DNA from: an uncultured Pseudogracilibacillus sp.
GTDB taxonomy: Bacteria > Bacillota > Bacilli > Bacillales > Amphibacillaceae
Assembly: GCA_937974845.1 (NCBI GenBank)
Contig: CALJVC010000138.1
Coordinates: 1 to 46,101, forward strand
Length of the DNA: 46,101 bases
Reading direction: 5' to 3'
Position 1 is the stretch's first letter. Every line of letters begins with the position of its first letter. Below the pieces are notes generated by a model, which saw nothing but the letters and a program-made list of their open reading frames with translations, ran no database searches and had not been told where the DNA came from. The position numbers and the translations under genes are program-made. This document shows positions 1-7,007 of this stretch, piece by piece.

Positions 1-9
1 AGATAAATA

Positions 10-37
10 AAAATCCCTGCGTCAAAGCATTAGGGAC
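10..37 (-). terminator. Probable terminator after ndoA
   Basis: On the minus strand TCCCT and AGGGA form a short stem, extended by GC/GC pairs inside it and followed by a T-rich tail, just after the ndoA stop. The stem is short, so this is only a plausible Rho-independent terminator. Confidence 0.45.
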
Positions 38-40
38 TCT

Positions 41-409
41 TTAATCTTCTTGGTAAAAATCATTAAAGTCAATACCTAAACTAATCTTAAGCGCCCGATC
101 TATCTGGCGCATTTTTTCATCATCTAGTTTCGTAATTTTATCCGTAAGTCGTTGTTTATCAATCGTCCGGATCTGTTCCAGCAAAATAACAGAATCCCTT
201 CCTAAACCGTGCTTAGACGCTTTAATTTCAACATGGGTAGGTAATTTCGCCTTTTGGATTTGTGCTGTAATGGCGGCGACGATAACCGTGGGGCTAAATC
301 GATTACCTATGTCATTTTGAATAATAAGTACAGGTCGTACACCGCCTTGTTCTGATCCTACAACAGGATATAAATCAGCGAAATATATTTCGCCTCGTTT
401 TACATTCAA
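41..409 (-). CDS. ndoA: EndoA/MazF-family mRNA interferase toxin
   Basis: This 122-residue protein is the toxin of a type II toxin-antitoxin pair. The family cleaves single-stranded mRNA at UACAU-type sites and slows growth when freed from its antitoxin. The N-terminus (VKRGEIYFADLYPVVGSEQGG, read as two parts VKRGEIYFADL and PVVGSEQGG) and the RPVLIIQND, DSVILLEQIRTID and KQRLTDKI segments follow B. subtilis EndoA closely. The length is near the family norm of about 116, with a few extra C-terminal residues. The start is TTG; the next in-frame residues match the family N-terminus, and a GGGGTG ribosome binding site lies six bases upstream inside the end of ndoAI. Only three bases separate it from the antitoxin gene, so the two are co-transcribed and probably translationally coupled. 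Confidence 0.95.
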   Translation of the reverse strand: MNVKRGEIYFADLYPVVGSEQGGVRPVLIIQNDIGNRFSPTVIVAAITAQIQKAKLPTHVEIKASKHGLGRDSVILLEQIRTIDKQRLTDKITKLDDEKMRQIDRALKISLGIDFNDFYQED

Positions 410-412
410 TCG

Positions 413-697
413 CTACACCCCGATCACAAGGCGCTCTATCGTGTTCTTAGCCTCCTCTTCAGCAAGAAAAGCTTCTGAACAAAGGGATAAGTTAATTTTT
501 GCCATCTCTTCGTATCCTTTTTGCATCGACTCGTGAAATAGACGAATTTCTTTCTTATACTGGACGTAATTTTTTGTCGCTTGGTATATAAGTTCATCGA
601 TTTCTTTATTCTCATGTTTTGCCATACCATTTACCTCAGAATATAAGCTACGAGGTAAGCGGATTAACACTTCTTCTAAACTGTCTGGCAACTTCAC
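413..697 (-). CDS. ndoAI: EndoAI-type antitoxin, ribbon-helix-helix family
   Basis: This 94-residue protein is the antitoxin partner of EndoA. The N-terminal part (VLIRLPRSLYSEVNGMAKHENK) resembles a CopG/MetJ ribbon-helix-helix DNA-binding domain. The C-terminal half (GYEEMAKINLSLCSEAFLAEEEA, then TIERLVIGV) matches the region of EndoAI that wraps around the toxin and blocks its RNA groove. A GGAGGTG ribosome binding site precedes the ATG. It lies downstream of alr as in B. subtilis but also has its own sigma-A-like promoter. Autoregulation by the antitoxin or complex is usual for such modules but is inferred here, not shown. Confidence 0.93.
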   Translation of the reverse strand: MKLPDSLEEVLIRLPRSLYSEVNGMAKHENKEIDELIYQATKNYVQYKKEIRLFHESMQKGYEEMAKINLSLCSEAFLAEEEAKNTIERLVIGV

Positions 698-740
698 GCA
701 CCTCCGATGTTAATGAAAACGACTGATAAATTATGCAATT

Positions 741-769
741 ATCATACCAGCAAACGACAGGTTTTGCAA
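741..769 (-). promoter_or_regulatory. Sigma-A-type promoter of ndoAI-ndoA
   Basis: On the minus strand TTGCAA and TATGAT are separated by 17 bases, and the -10 is extended (TGG before TATGAT). It lies 44 bases upstream of the ndoAI start, so the toxin-antitoxin pair can be transcribed independently of alr. Confidence 0.65.
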
Positions 770-811
770 AGGATTGTATGCTTTTACAAAAGCCATTTCT
801 TGGGGGCTTTC

Positions 812-1948
812 TTATCTTTTTTTAACCTTTTCGTTTATATATACGCGGGGAACACGACTTGTAATCATGCATGGAATTTCATAATTAATGGTATTTAAAT
901 ATTTTGCAACATCGTCGACAGCAATCCTTTGCCCCTCGTCTTCGCCAATTAAGGTCACTTTTTCTCCAATCGGATACGCTTGATCCAACTTTACCATAAG
1001 CATATCCATACAAACTCGACCGACGATTTCATGACGTTTGCCACCAATTAACACATGGAATCCTTGGAGGGCTCGTGGCCAACCATCCGCATATCCAATC
1101 GGTACCGTACCGATCCATTCTTCTTTTTCGGCCTTGTAGCTCATGCCATAACCGATATACTCGCCCGGTTCGATTCGCTTAACCTCGATTAACTCACTAT
1201 AAAGTGAGTAGGCTTCTTGCAATTCAACCTTTTGTAAGCTTTTAATCTCCGAAGATGGGTATAAGCCATATAGAGATATTCCAAAGCGTGTATATTGATG
1301 CATTTCCTCCGGATATTGGATTCCGGCTGCACTGTTTCCAGTATGAGTAATGATTCGTCCATCATATAGTCGTTGCAATTCATGAAGCATATATTCGTAT
1401 TGTTTTTTCTGCTTTTCATAATGAGAAGAAGCAATTTCATCTGCTGTAGCAAAATGAGTATAGGCGCCTGTTATTTTTATTTTATTTTCCGACTGTTCTA
1501 CTAACTGAACTAATTTACGTAACTGTTCTACAGTACGTATTCCCGTTCGATTAAAGCCTGTTTCAAATTCTACATGGATTTCTAAGCTCCCATCAATGGG
1601 ATATTGTAAGGCTTCTTCCAACCATTCAGGTTGAAAAATTGCTAAAGTAACTCGATTTTTTACCGCTATGTTCACATATTTCGGTGGTACTCGGCCGATA
1701 ACTAAAACGGGCACATCGATGCCGTGTTCCCGCAACATCACTGCCTCTTCTAAATAGGCAACCATCAAATAGTCAATGCCACAATCGACCAAGGCTTTCG
1801 CTACTTCCACACTGCCATGGCCATAAGCATCTGCCTTTACGACACCCATGATCCGCTTCTCTTCTGGGAGCAAACGATTTAACGTTTCGACATTGTACCG
1901 GATTGCATCTAAATCTATTTCTGCCCAAGTATTGCGATATCTAATCAT
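812..1948 (-). CDS. alr: Alanine racemase
   Basis: This is the PLP-dependent enzyme that interconverts L- and D-alanine in the cytoplasm, supplying D-alanine for peptidoglycan. The 378-residue protein begins MIRYRNTWAEIDLDAI. It carries the PLP lysine in VVKADAYGHGS, the opposite-face catalytic tyrosine in GYGMSYKA, and the VCMDMLMV segment near the substrate carboxylate site. The frame is open further upstream, but this ATG was chosen because the upstream ATG falls next to the predicted transcription start and AAGGAG precedes this one. The order acpS, ydcC, alr, ndoAI, ndoA is the B. subtilis arrangement. Confidence 0.96.
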   Translation of the reverse strand: MIRYRNTWAEIDLDAIRYNVETLNRLLPEEKRIMGVVKADAYGHGSVEVAKALVDCGIDYLMVAYLEEAVMLREHGIDVPVLVIGRVPPKYVNIAVKNRVTLAIFQPEWLEEALQYPIDGSLEIHVEFETGFNRTGIRTVEQLRKLVQLVEQSENKIKITGAYTHFATADEIASSHYEKQKKQYEYMLHELQRLYDGRIITHTGNSAAGIQYPEEMHQYTRFGISLYGLYPSSEIKSLQKVELQEAYSLYSELIEVKRIEPGEYIGYGMSYKAEKEEWIGTVPIGYADGWPRALQGFHVLIGGKRHEIVGRVCMDMLMVKLDQAYPIGEKVTLIGEDEGQRIAVDDVAKYLNTINYEIPCMITSRVPRVYINEKVKKR

Positions 1949-2012
1949 TTCCTTTGCTCCTTCATGCGAGTTCGTCCTGTAATTGGTAAAAAAACAGTTC
2001 ATACTCCTTTGA

Positions 2013-2041
2013 ATTTTACTCTATTTAACGACCCTTTTCAA
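2013..2041 (-). promoter_or_regulatory. Sigma-A-type promoter of alr
   Basis: On the minus strand TTGAAA and TAAAAT are separated by exactly 17 bases, about 65 bases upstream of the chosen alr start. It implies that alr can be transcribed without ydcC. Confidence 0.6.
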
Positions 2042-2095
2042 CTAGCGGAGGTTGGCCAACTATAAATATTCTCTACATTTTATGTGAGATTTCGT

Positions 2096-3136
2096 TTATT
2101 TTGCAGTTCGTCCATAGACCGAAGAAGCGACGGTAATTAACTCATCCACCGTTAGTTCTTTACTCGCTAAATAGTACTGGGTTCCTTTATAATTCCAAGA
2201 AATCATCCCATCAGATAGGGCAGCGATACTATGACCGAGATGGACTAGTTCTCCCTTTAATTCCTCCTCTACATCCGCCTGGGCTGGAATAGCTTCCATT
2301 CGCTCCTGAATTAAAGTAAAATCCCGATCCCCTTTAAAAGTCATGATTGTTCGATTACCATCTTCAATAGCAATATTTTCCGTTTCGGTTAATTCTGCCC
2401 CTAACGTAACAACGGGAACGAGAAGCTCCTTTGAGGCGACTTGTTCGCTCATCGCCGCTGTCTCCTTCTCTTCCTCAGGCGCTTCACCTAAAATAGCCTC
2501 TCGATCGAAATCTGCTTCAGCAAAAGAAGGATTCGTATCGAACTGTGTAAATTTCACTTCAATTAAGGGTTCGTCATCCTCTCCTAAAACTTGTACGTAC
2601 ATCGGTAAATATGTCTTTTTATCAAAATACACATGTTGATAAGGTAGATGCTTGCTATTCATGTAGTTCGTTTTGGTTGTATATTTATAGTACTCCTCTT
2701 CTTCCGTAAAGCTAACTTCCTTATCTTCAATAATGTCCTGGATTAACGATTGGTATAAGTACGGTTGTCCGTTATTTTCCGGCCAATCTGATTGGAACTT
2801 AAAGCTCTTATTCAATAACGGGGTAAGTACAAAAACCCCCTCATCATTTTTTAATATAGTTTGATGATGATCATCCGATTCATTCTGAAGATCTACGCGG
2901 TAAAAATCTTCTCCTTCTTTCTTTTGAAACCAAATATCAATCGTATACTTTCTTTCCGCCTTCCCTGTATTCATCGTCATTTCCGCTTCAGCTTTATAAC
3001 CTTCTAGACTCGTCAATTGCTTTTCAATCTTTTTGTTTACACTTTCTTGCGACTTTCCCCCACAAGCCGTTAATGCTAAGAGCATCATAAGCACCAACAT
3101 CCCTATGCTTACATAAGCAATTCGTTTCTTTTGCAT
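2096..3136 (-). CDS. ydcC: YdcC-type LolA-like sporulation lipoprotein
   Basis: The 346-residue precursor has a signal peptide with a lipobox (LTAC, about residues 22-25), predicting a lipid-anchored protein on the outer face of the membrane. The mature part resembles the LolA/LppX-like fold seen in Bacillus YdcC, with alternating strands such as YTIDIWFQKK, HVYFDKKTYLPMYVQV and LIEVKFTQFDTNPSF. Proteins of this group are tied to sporulation in Firmicutes, but the biochemical role is not settled. A SigE-like promoter upstream fits mother-cell expression. It sits between acpS and alr as in B. subtilis. The C-terminal 120 residues are less conserved and may form a separate small domain. Confidence 0.85.
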   Translation of the reverse strand: MQKKRIAYVSIGMLVLMMLLALTACGGKSQESVNKKIEKQLTSLEGYKAEAEMTMNTGKAERKYTIDIWFQKKEGEDFYRVDLQNESDDHHQTILKNDEGVFVLTPLLNKSFKFQSDWPENNGQPYLYQSLIQDIIEDKEVSFTEEEEYYKYTTKTNYMNSKHLPYQHVYFDKKTYLPMYVQVLGEDDEPLIEVKFTQFDTNPSFAEADFDREAILGEAPEEEKETAAMSEQVASKELLVPVVTLGAELTETENIAIEDGNRTIMTFKGDRDFTLIQERMEAIPAQADVEEELKGELVHLGHSIAALSDGMISWNYKGTQYYLASKELTVDELITVASSVYGRTAK

Positions 3137-3181
3137 TTCATCGATCCCCTTTGCCTCTTATTTTTCTTCTTTGTTGCTTAC

Positions 3182-3210
3182 ACTATATGAGACGAGTTAT
3201 CGATTTATGC
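3182..3210 (-). promoter_or_regulatory. Candidate SigE-type promoter upstream of ydcC
   Basis: On the minus strand GCATAAA and CATATAGT are 14 bases apart. These resemble the early mother-cell SigE -35 (KMATATT) and -10 (CATACAAT) elements with the right spacing. The matches are partial (about 5/7 and 6/8). Confidence 0.4.
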
Positions 3211-3247
3211 TTTAGCTATCGGGGAATAAATTAAGGAAATAGCTTTG

Positions 3248-3619
3248 CTAGCGTCTTGTTCTTTCCTCAATAACTACTTGGGCTACCGCAAACTCTCGAC
3301 TATGGGAAATCGATACATGGTAGGTAGCTGACCCTTCATTTTTCAAGGTTACTTGCGGGGCTCCAGAGGATGTCGAAAGAATTTCGATATCCGTAAAGGA
3401 AAGGTGCTTCCCAATCCCTGTACCCTTCGCCTTTGCAAAAGCCTCCTTTGCTGCAAATCGACCGGCAACATATTCAAGGCGACGGCGACTGCTTTCTAGG
3501 GCGGTATATTGGGTCAATTCCTTTTGCGTTAATAGCCGATTAAGAACCCGGGGCTTTTTTTTAACTAAACGCTCTATTCTTTCTAGTTCAATAATATCAA
3601 TGCCGATACCTTTAATCAT
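3248..3619 (-). CDS. acpS: Holo-[acyl-carrier-protein] synthase
   Basis: AcpS transfers the 4'-phosphopantetheine arm of coenzyme A to apo-ACP, activating fatty acid synthesis. The 123-residue protein starts MIKGIGIDIIELERIERL, with the Mg2+-binding aspartate in GIDIIE. It has the second metal/catalytic segment FAAKEAFAKAKGTGIG and the C-terminal HVSISHSREFAVAQV, all family signatures, and the length is typical. The frame extends 40 codons upstream, but that part does not look like AcpS and lies in the divergent promoter region, so the internal ATG was chosen. Its ribosome binding site is only moderate (GGGAT). It heads the acpS-ydcC-alr cluster. Confidence 0.95.
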   Translation of the reverse strand: MIKGIGIDIIELERIERLVKKKPRVLNRLLTQKELTQYTALESSRRRLEYVAGRFAAKEAFAKAKGTGIGKHLSFTDIEILSTSSGAPQVTLKNEGSATYHVSISHSREFAVAQVVIEERTRR

Positions 3620-3756
3620 CTTATCCCTACTTTCCCTTCTACGCTCGAGGTCGTATAATAAGATTATATAAATTTTTATCCAATTAAAAAAGCAGACATT
3701 ATCCTTGACGTTTGTGTACAAAGTATAGTGTCGCTCCATTAGTAAGGAGGAGTCGA

Positions 3757-4524
3757 ATGTTTATTCGCCAAGAACGAAGTATTAAGGAATTTTTTTATTT
3801 TTATCCATTAGTGTCTATACTAGTAATCCTGAATCTCGTCCTATGGGTGTTAACACATTTCTTTCCTTATTCTTTAGGAGGAACCATCTTACAATATGGT
3901 ATAGGACAAAACTTAGCCATTAAAGAACAAGGGGAGTATTGGCGATTATTGACGCCAATCTTTTTGCACGCTAATTTTGGTCACGTCTTATTTAACTCCT
4001 TCGCCTTAGTACTATTTGGACCTGCTTTAGAAAGAATGATTGGAAAAGGAAAGTTTCTCCTTTTTTATCTCGGAGCAGGAATCATCGGCAACATCGGAAC
4101 TTATATCGTTGCTCCATATGACTTTAGCTTCCATTTAGGCGCATCAGGAGCTATTTATGGACTACTAGGGATTTATATTTATATGTCCCTTCGACGCCAG
4201 GACTTGATCGACCCTCAAAGTGCTAGCATTGCACGGACAATTTTTATCCTTGGCTTAATCATGACTTTCCTACGGCCAAATATCAATATCGCAGCCCACC
4301 TTTTCGGCTTCCTTGGTGGTGTTTTATTAGCTCCAATATGTTTAAAGAAAGCCAAACCTTTTTACCAGCCAACCTACCGACGACGAGTACCAGAGGGGGA
4401 AATTGGCTTTGATCCTAACCGTTGGAAAAAACGAAGACTACCGAGAAAGCTTCGAAATAACGCGCTTTGGATATTCATTATAATCATCTTTATTTTATAC
4501 CTTGTATCTGATAGTCCCTTCTAA
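3757..4524 (+). CDS. Rhomboid-family intramembrane serine protease
   Basis: Rhomboids are membrane-embedded proteases that cut transmembrane substrates. The 255-residue protein has about six or seven hydrophobic segments. It shows the HANFGHVLFN motif, the catalytic serine in HLGASGAIYGLLG and the catalytic histidine in NIAAHLFGFLGG. A basic stretch near residues 205-235 precedes a last C-terminal membrane span. The ATG was chosen because AAGGAGG lies just upstream; longer in-frame starts lack this. B. subtilis has a rhomboid (YdcA) divergent from acpS at the same place, so this is its likely counterpart, though longer. Its substrate is unknown. It is followed 48 bases later by a CtaG-like gene on the same strand. 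Confidence 0.9.
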   Translation: MFIRQERSIKEFFYFYPLVSILVILNLVLWVLTHFFPYSLGGTILQYGIGQNLAIKEQGEYWRLLTPIFLHANFGHVLFNSFALVLFGPALERMIGKGKFLLFYLGAGIIGNIGTYIVAPYDFSFHLGASGAIYGLLGIYIYMSLRRQDLIDPQSASIARTIFILGLIMTFLRPNINIAAHLFGFLGGVLLAPICLKKAKPFYQPTYRRRVPEGEIGFDPNRWKKRRLPRKLRNNALWIFIIIIFILYLVSDSPF

Positions 4525-4572
4525 CTAAGCATACGTGATAAGAGGCTGATGGACATCTAGACCGGATAGGGG

Positions 4573-5442
4573 GTGAAAACTTTGCTAGCCTCTTTATTAC
4601 AAAGTTATTCCCTGTTTCAGCTATTCAATGTGTATGGCATCGGTTGCTCGATATTACTTTTCTTTCTCTATCGTTGGCTTTGGAAGCAAGTACAGCCTAG
4701 TAGCGTCCATTGGAGAAAAAAGTTATACCTGAGCCTTGCCCTCGGCCTCCTTGTCCTTGTAAAGGGTACGCCGATTGACCTCTTAGGCAAACACTATTTT
4801 CTAAGCCTACATGTAATGCAGCTTGCATGTATCTTTTTTATCGTTCTCCCTCTTCTTGTTTTGAGTTTACCAACGAGACTTTTGCAAGAGCGTATCTGGC
4901 ACCATCGGACGCGGTCTATCTTTCATCTCGTATCCCATCCTTGGCTTTCCTTAGTCCTTTTTAATGGTACGTTAAGCCTTTACTTGGTGCCAACAGTCTT
5001 TACCTTTTTACAGTCAAAACCTGCTATCCAAATGCTTTATCAAGGAGCCCTCGTTATATTAGGAGCTTGTATGTGGTTCGTCATTATCCAGCCTGTCCAG
5101 ATCTTTCAACGGGAGAACCCGCTGCTCCGTGCCTTATATATTTTCTTAGCATCCTTGTTTCTCCTACCAATTAGCTTGTACTTACTCATTGCTGATACAA
5201 CCCTCTTTCCATACTATGCAAGTAGACAAGCGGATTTTCTACCCGAGTTTCATTCATTATACGACCAACAATTAGCCGCTGGAATTTTAAAAATTAGCCA
5301 AATGTCTAGCTACGCCCTAGCCCTTTTAACTATCGTCTTTACATGGAGTCGAAAGGAAAGGGAACGAGAGGGGCTCGTCATGGAAAAACATCTCCGTTAC
5401 GTCCGAGGGGTCGTGGTCCATATGGAAGATAGAAAAAAATGA
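4573..5442 (+). CDS. ctaG: CtaG-like cytochrome caa3 oxidase assembly protein
   Basis: The 289-residue protein has about seven hydrophobic helices. It matches the caa3_CtaG family, whose members are needed for correct assembly of the copper-containing caa3 oxidase in Bacillus. Family-like pieces are LSLHVMQLACIFFIVLPLLVLSLP (conserved histidine after the second or third helix), HPWLSLVLFNGTL, and the late DQQLAAGILKISQM segment before the last helix. The start is GTG with a GGATAGGGG ribosome binding site. In B. subtilis ctaG sits with the oxidase genes; here it follows a rhomboid gene and no oxidase subunit is in the window. A divergent paralog rather than the true CtaG cannot be excluded. 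Confidence 0.8.
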   Translation: MKTLLASLLQSYSLFQLFNVYGIGCSILLFFLYRWLWKQVQPSSVHWRKKLYLSLALGLLVLVKGTPIDLLGKHYFLSLHVMQLACIFFIVLPLLVLSLPTRLLQERIWHHRTRSIFHLVSHPWLSLVLFNGTLSLYLVPTVFTFLQSKPAIQMLYQGALVILGACMWFVIIQPVQIFQRENPLLRALYIFLASLFLLPISLYLLIADTTLFPYYASRQADFLPEFHSLYDQQLAAGILKISQMSSYALALLTIVFTWSRKEREREGLVMEKHLRYVRGVVVHMEDRKK

Positions 5443-5470
5443 GGCCAAGATACTCTTAGCCTCATTTTTT
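5434..5470. terminator. Bidirectional terminator between ctaG and sspA
   Basis: ATGAGGC and GCCTCAT form a stem flanked by an A-run on the left and a T-run on the right, so it can stop transcription in both directions. The stem overlaps the ctaG stop codon and lies just beyond the convergent sspA stop. Confidence 0.85.
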
Positions 5471-5482
5471 GTTCATATTCAC

Positions 5483-5686
5483 TTACTGTTGTTGTTGTCC
5501 ACCTATTTGCTGTTGTGCCATTTGGACGAGACGCTTTGTAATCTCTCCTCCAACAGATCCATTCATTCGTGAAGTACTATCTGGACCAAGTTGAACGCCA
5601 AATTCTTGCGCAATCTCATACTTCATTTGATCGATTGCTTGTTGTGCACCTGGCACGACTAATTGGTTAGAGTTTTTATTTGGCAT
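5483..5686 (-). CDS. sspA: Alpha/beta-type small acid-soluble spore protein
   Basis: This 67-residue protein coats and protects spore DNA and is degraded at germination by the GPR protease. It has the family signatures NQLVVPGAQQAIDQMKYEIA, then EFGVQLGPDSTSR (GPR cleavage region EIAQEFG), and NGSVGGEITKRLVQMAQQQ (DNA-binding helix), followed by a glutamine-rich tail. The start is the ATG after AAGGAGGTGAATATC. A 17-codon upstream extension of the frame is rejected, as it covers the ribosome binding site and lacks family similarity. Gene order sspA, thiI, nifZ, ezrA resembles the sspA region of B. subtilis. The leader contains a hairpin covering the Shine-Dalgarno sequence, described separately. 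Expression in the forespore is inferred from the family. Confidence 0.95.
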   Translation of the reverse strand: MPNKNSNQLVVPGAQQAIDQMKYEIAQEFGVQLGPDSTSRMNGSVGGEITKRLVQMAQQQIGGQQQQ

Positions 5687-5694
5687 GATATTCA

Positions 5695-5728
5695 CCTCCT
5701 TGGTATCTTTATCTTGTGTCCAAGGAGG
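5695..5728 (-). promoter_or_regulatory. Hairpin covering the sspA ribosome binding site
   Basis: In the sspA leader a perfect 9-bp inverted repeat, CCTCCTTGG and CCAAGGAGG, encloses a 16-base A-rich loop. The downstream arm is the Shine-Dalgarno sequence itself, only 8 bases before the ATG, so the folded leader would block ribosome binding. No T-run follows, so it is not a terminator. Confidence 0.7.
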
Positions 5729-5799
5729 CTCTATCATACATGAATCTATTTGGTAACTGTTGTTAGTACAAGGAGTATATAGAATTTACTACATAGCCA

Positions 5800-7002
5800 T
5801 TATAATAAATCAGAAAACCTATCGTCTACCGGCTTATTCGGCTCTATCTCTAGCACTTCGATTCCCTCAATGGCTTCCTGTATTTCCGCTTCAAAGTCTA
5901 CCTTCTGCTCTAAAGCCACTACTTTATCCCGTTTAGGATTCGTCACCGGTGATGCCGGAACAAAAATAGTACAGCAATCTTCATACGGACGAATAGAAAT
6001 ATCGTACGTACCAATGTCTTTAGCTAGCTCAATAATTTCCTCTTTATCAAGAGCGATTAACGGACGAATAACCGGCAAGTTCGTTACTTCATTAATTGCA
6101 TGCATACTAGCCATCGTCTGGCTAGCCACTTGACCTAAGCTTTCCCCTGTAGTAATCGATAGGATTTTTTCCTTTTGGCAAACCCGTTCTGCTATAGTAA
6201 ACATCATCCGTCGCATAATCGTCATACCATAACGTTCGGGCATTTCTGAAAAGATTTTTTGTTGTAGCTTTGTAAAAGGTACGAGATGAACTTTAATTTT
6301 ACCTCCGTATTCGGATAAGGCTTTCGATAAATCAAGTACTTTTTGCTTTGCCCGTTCGCTTGTGAAAGGTGGTGAGTGGAAGTGAAGCATCTCTACTTCT
6401 ACCCCTCGCTTCATCATTAAGTAACCGGCTACCGGACTATCGATTCCTCCAGATAAAAGAAGTAAGGTTTTTCCTCCCGTTCCAACTGGAAGGCCTTTGG
6501 CTCCGGGAATTACTTCGGAATATATATAAGTAGCCTTTTGTCTAATCTCTACTTGAACGTCGATATCCGGCTCGTGGACATCGACGGAAAAACCCTCCGT
6601 ATTTTTTAACAAATGGGCTCCTAAAAGCTGATTCATTTCCTGAGAGTTGATAGGAAATTGCTTATTTGCTCGGCGTACACTTACTTTAAAGGTCTTGCCA
6701 GCATCGGCTTCCTGCAAGGTCTTTAAAGCCCCGGCCTTGATGGCCTCAAGGTCATTATCGACCTTCATCGCTAAACTCATACTATAAATACCGAACACTT
6801 TTCGACAGGCTTCAAGAACCGGTGCAGGATCGTGTCCCTTTAACAACACGAACATCCGACCAGAGGAGCGGGTCACTTGAACATTCGGAAAAGGGGCGAC
6901 AGCCTTTTGGATATTTCCTTGTAAACGTTGAATAAACTGATTAATATTTTTGCCTTTTAAACCGAGTTCACCATAACGAATTAAAATGTGATCGTACTTC
7001 AT
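5800..7002 (-). CDS. thiI: tRNA 4-thiouridine synthase ThiI
   Basis: ThiI adenylates and thiolates U8 of tRNA and also serves thiamine thiazole synthesis in some bacteria. The 400-residue protein has an N-terminal ferredoxin-like/THUMP region (about residues 1-165) and a PP-loop ATP pyrophosphatase domain with LLLLSGGIDSPVAGYLMMKRG (SGGxDS motif near residue 185). It lacks the C-terminal rhodanese domain of the E. coli enzyme, as is normal in Bacillus, where sulfur comes directly from the partner desulfurase. That partner, nifZ, is immediately upstream (5-base gap), and the thiI ribosome binding site GGAG lies in the last codons of nifZ. They form an operon. Confidence 0.96.
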   Translation of the reverse strand: MKYDHILIRYGELGLKGKNINQFIQRLQGNIQKAVAPFPNVQVTRSSGRMFVLLKGHDPAPVLEACRKVFGIYSMSLAMKVDNDLEAIKAGALKTLQEADAGKTFKVSVRRANKQFPINSQEMNQLLGAHLLKNTEGFSVDVHEPDIDVQVEIRQKATYIYSEVIPGAKGLPVGTGGKTLLLLSGGIDSPVAGYLMMKRGVEVEMLHFHSPPFTSERAKQKVLDLSKALSEYGGKIKVHLVPFTKLQQKIFSEMPERYGMTIMRRMMFTIAERVCQKEKILSITTGESLGQVASQTMASMHAINEVTNLPVIRPLIALDKEEIIELAKDIGTYDISIRPYEDCCTIFVPASPVTNPKRDKVVALEQKVDFEAEIQEAIEGIEVLEIEPNKPVDDRFSDLL

Positions 7003-7007
7003 CTTAT

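Noticed and set aside
786..812. AAAGCC/GGCTTT hairpin after alr as a terminator
   Set aside because: Six-base stem and no T-run on the minus strand; read-through into ndoAI is likely.
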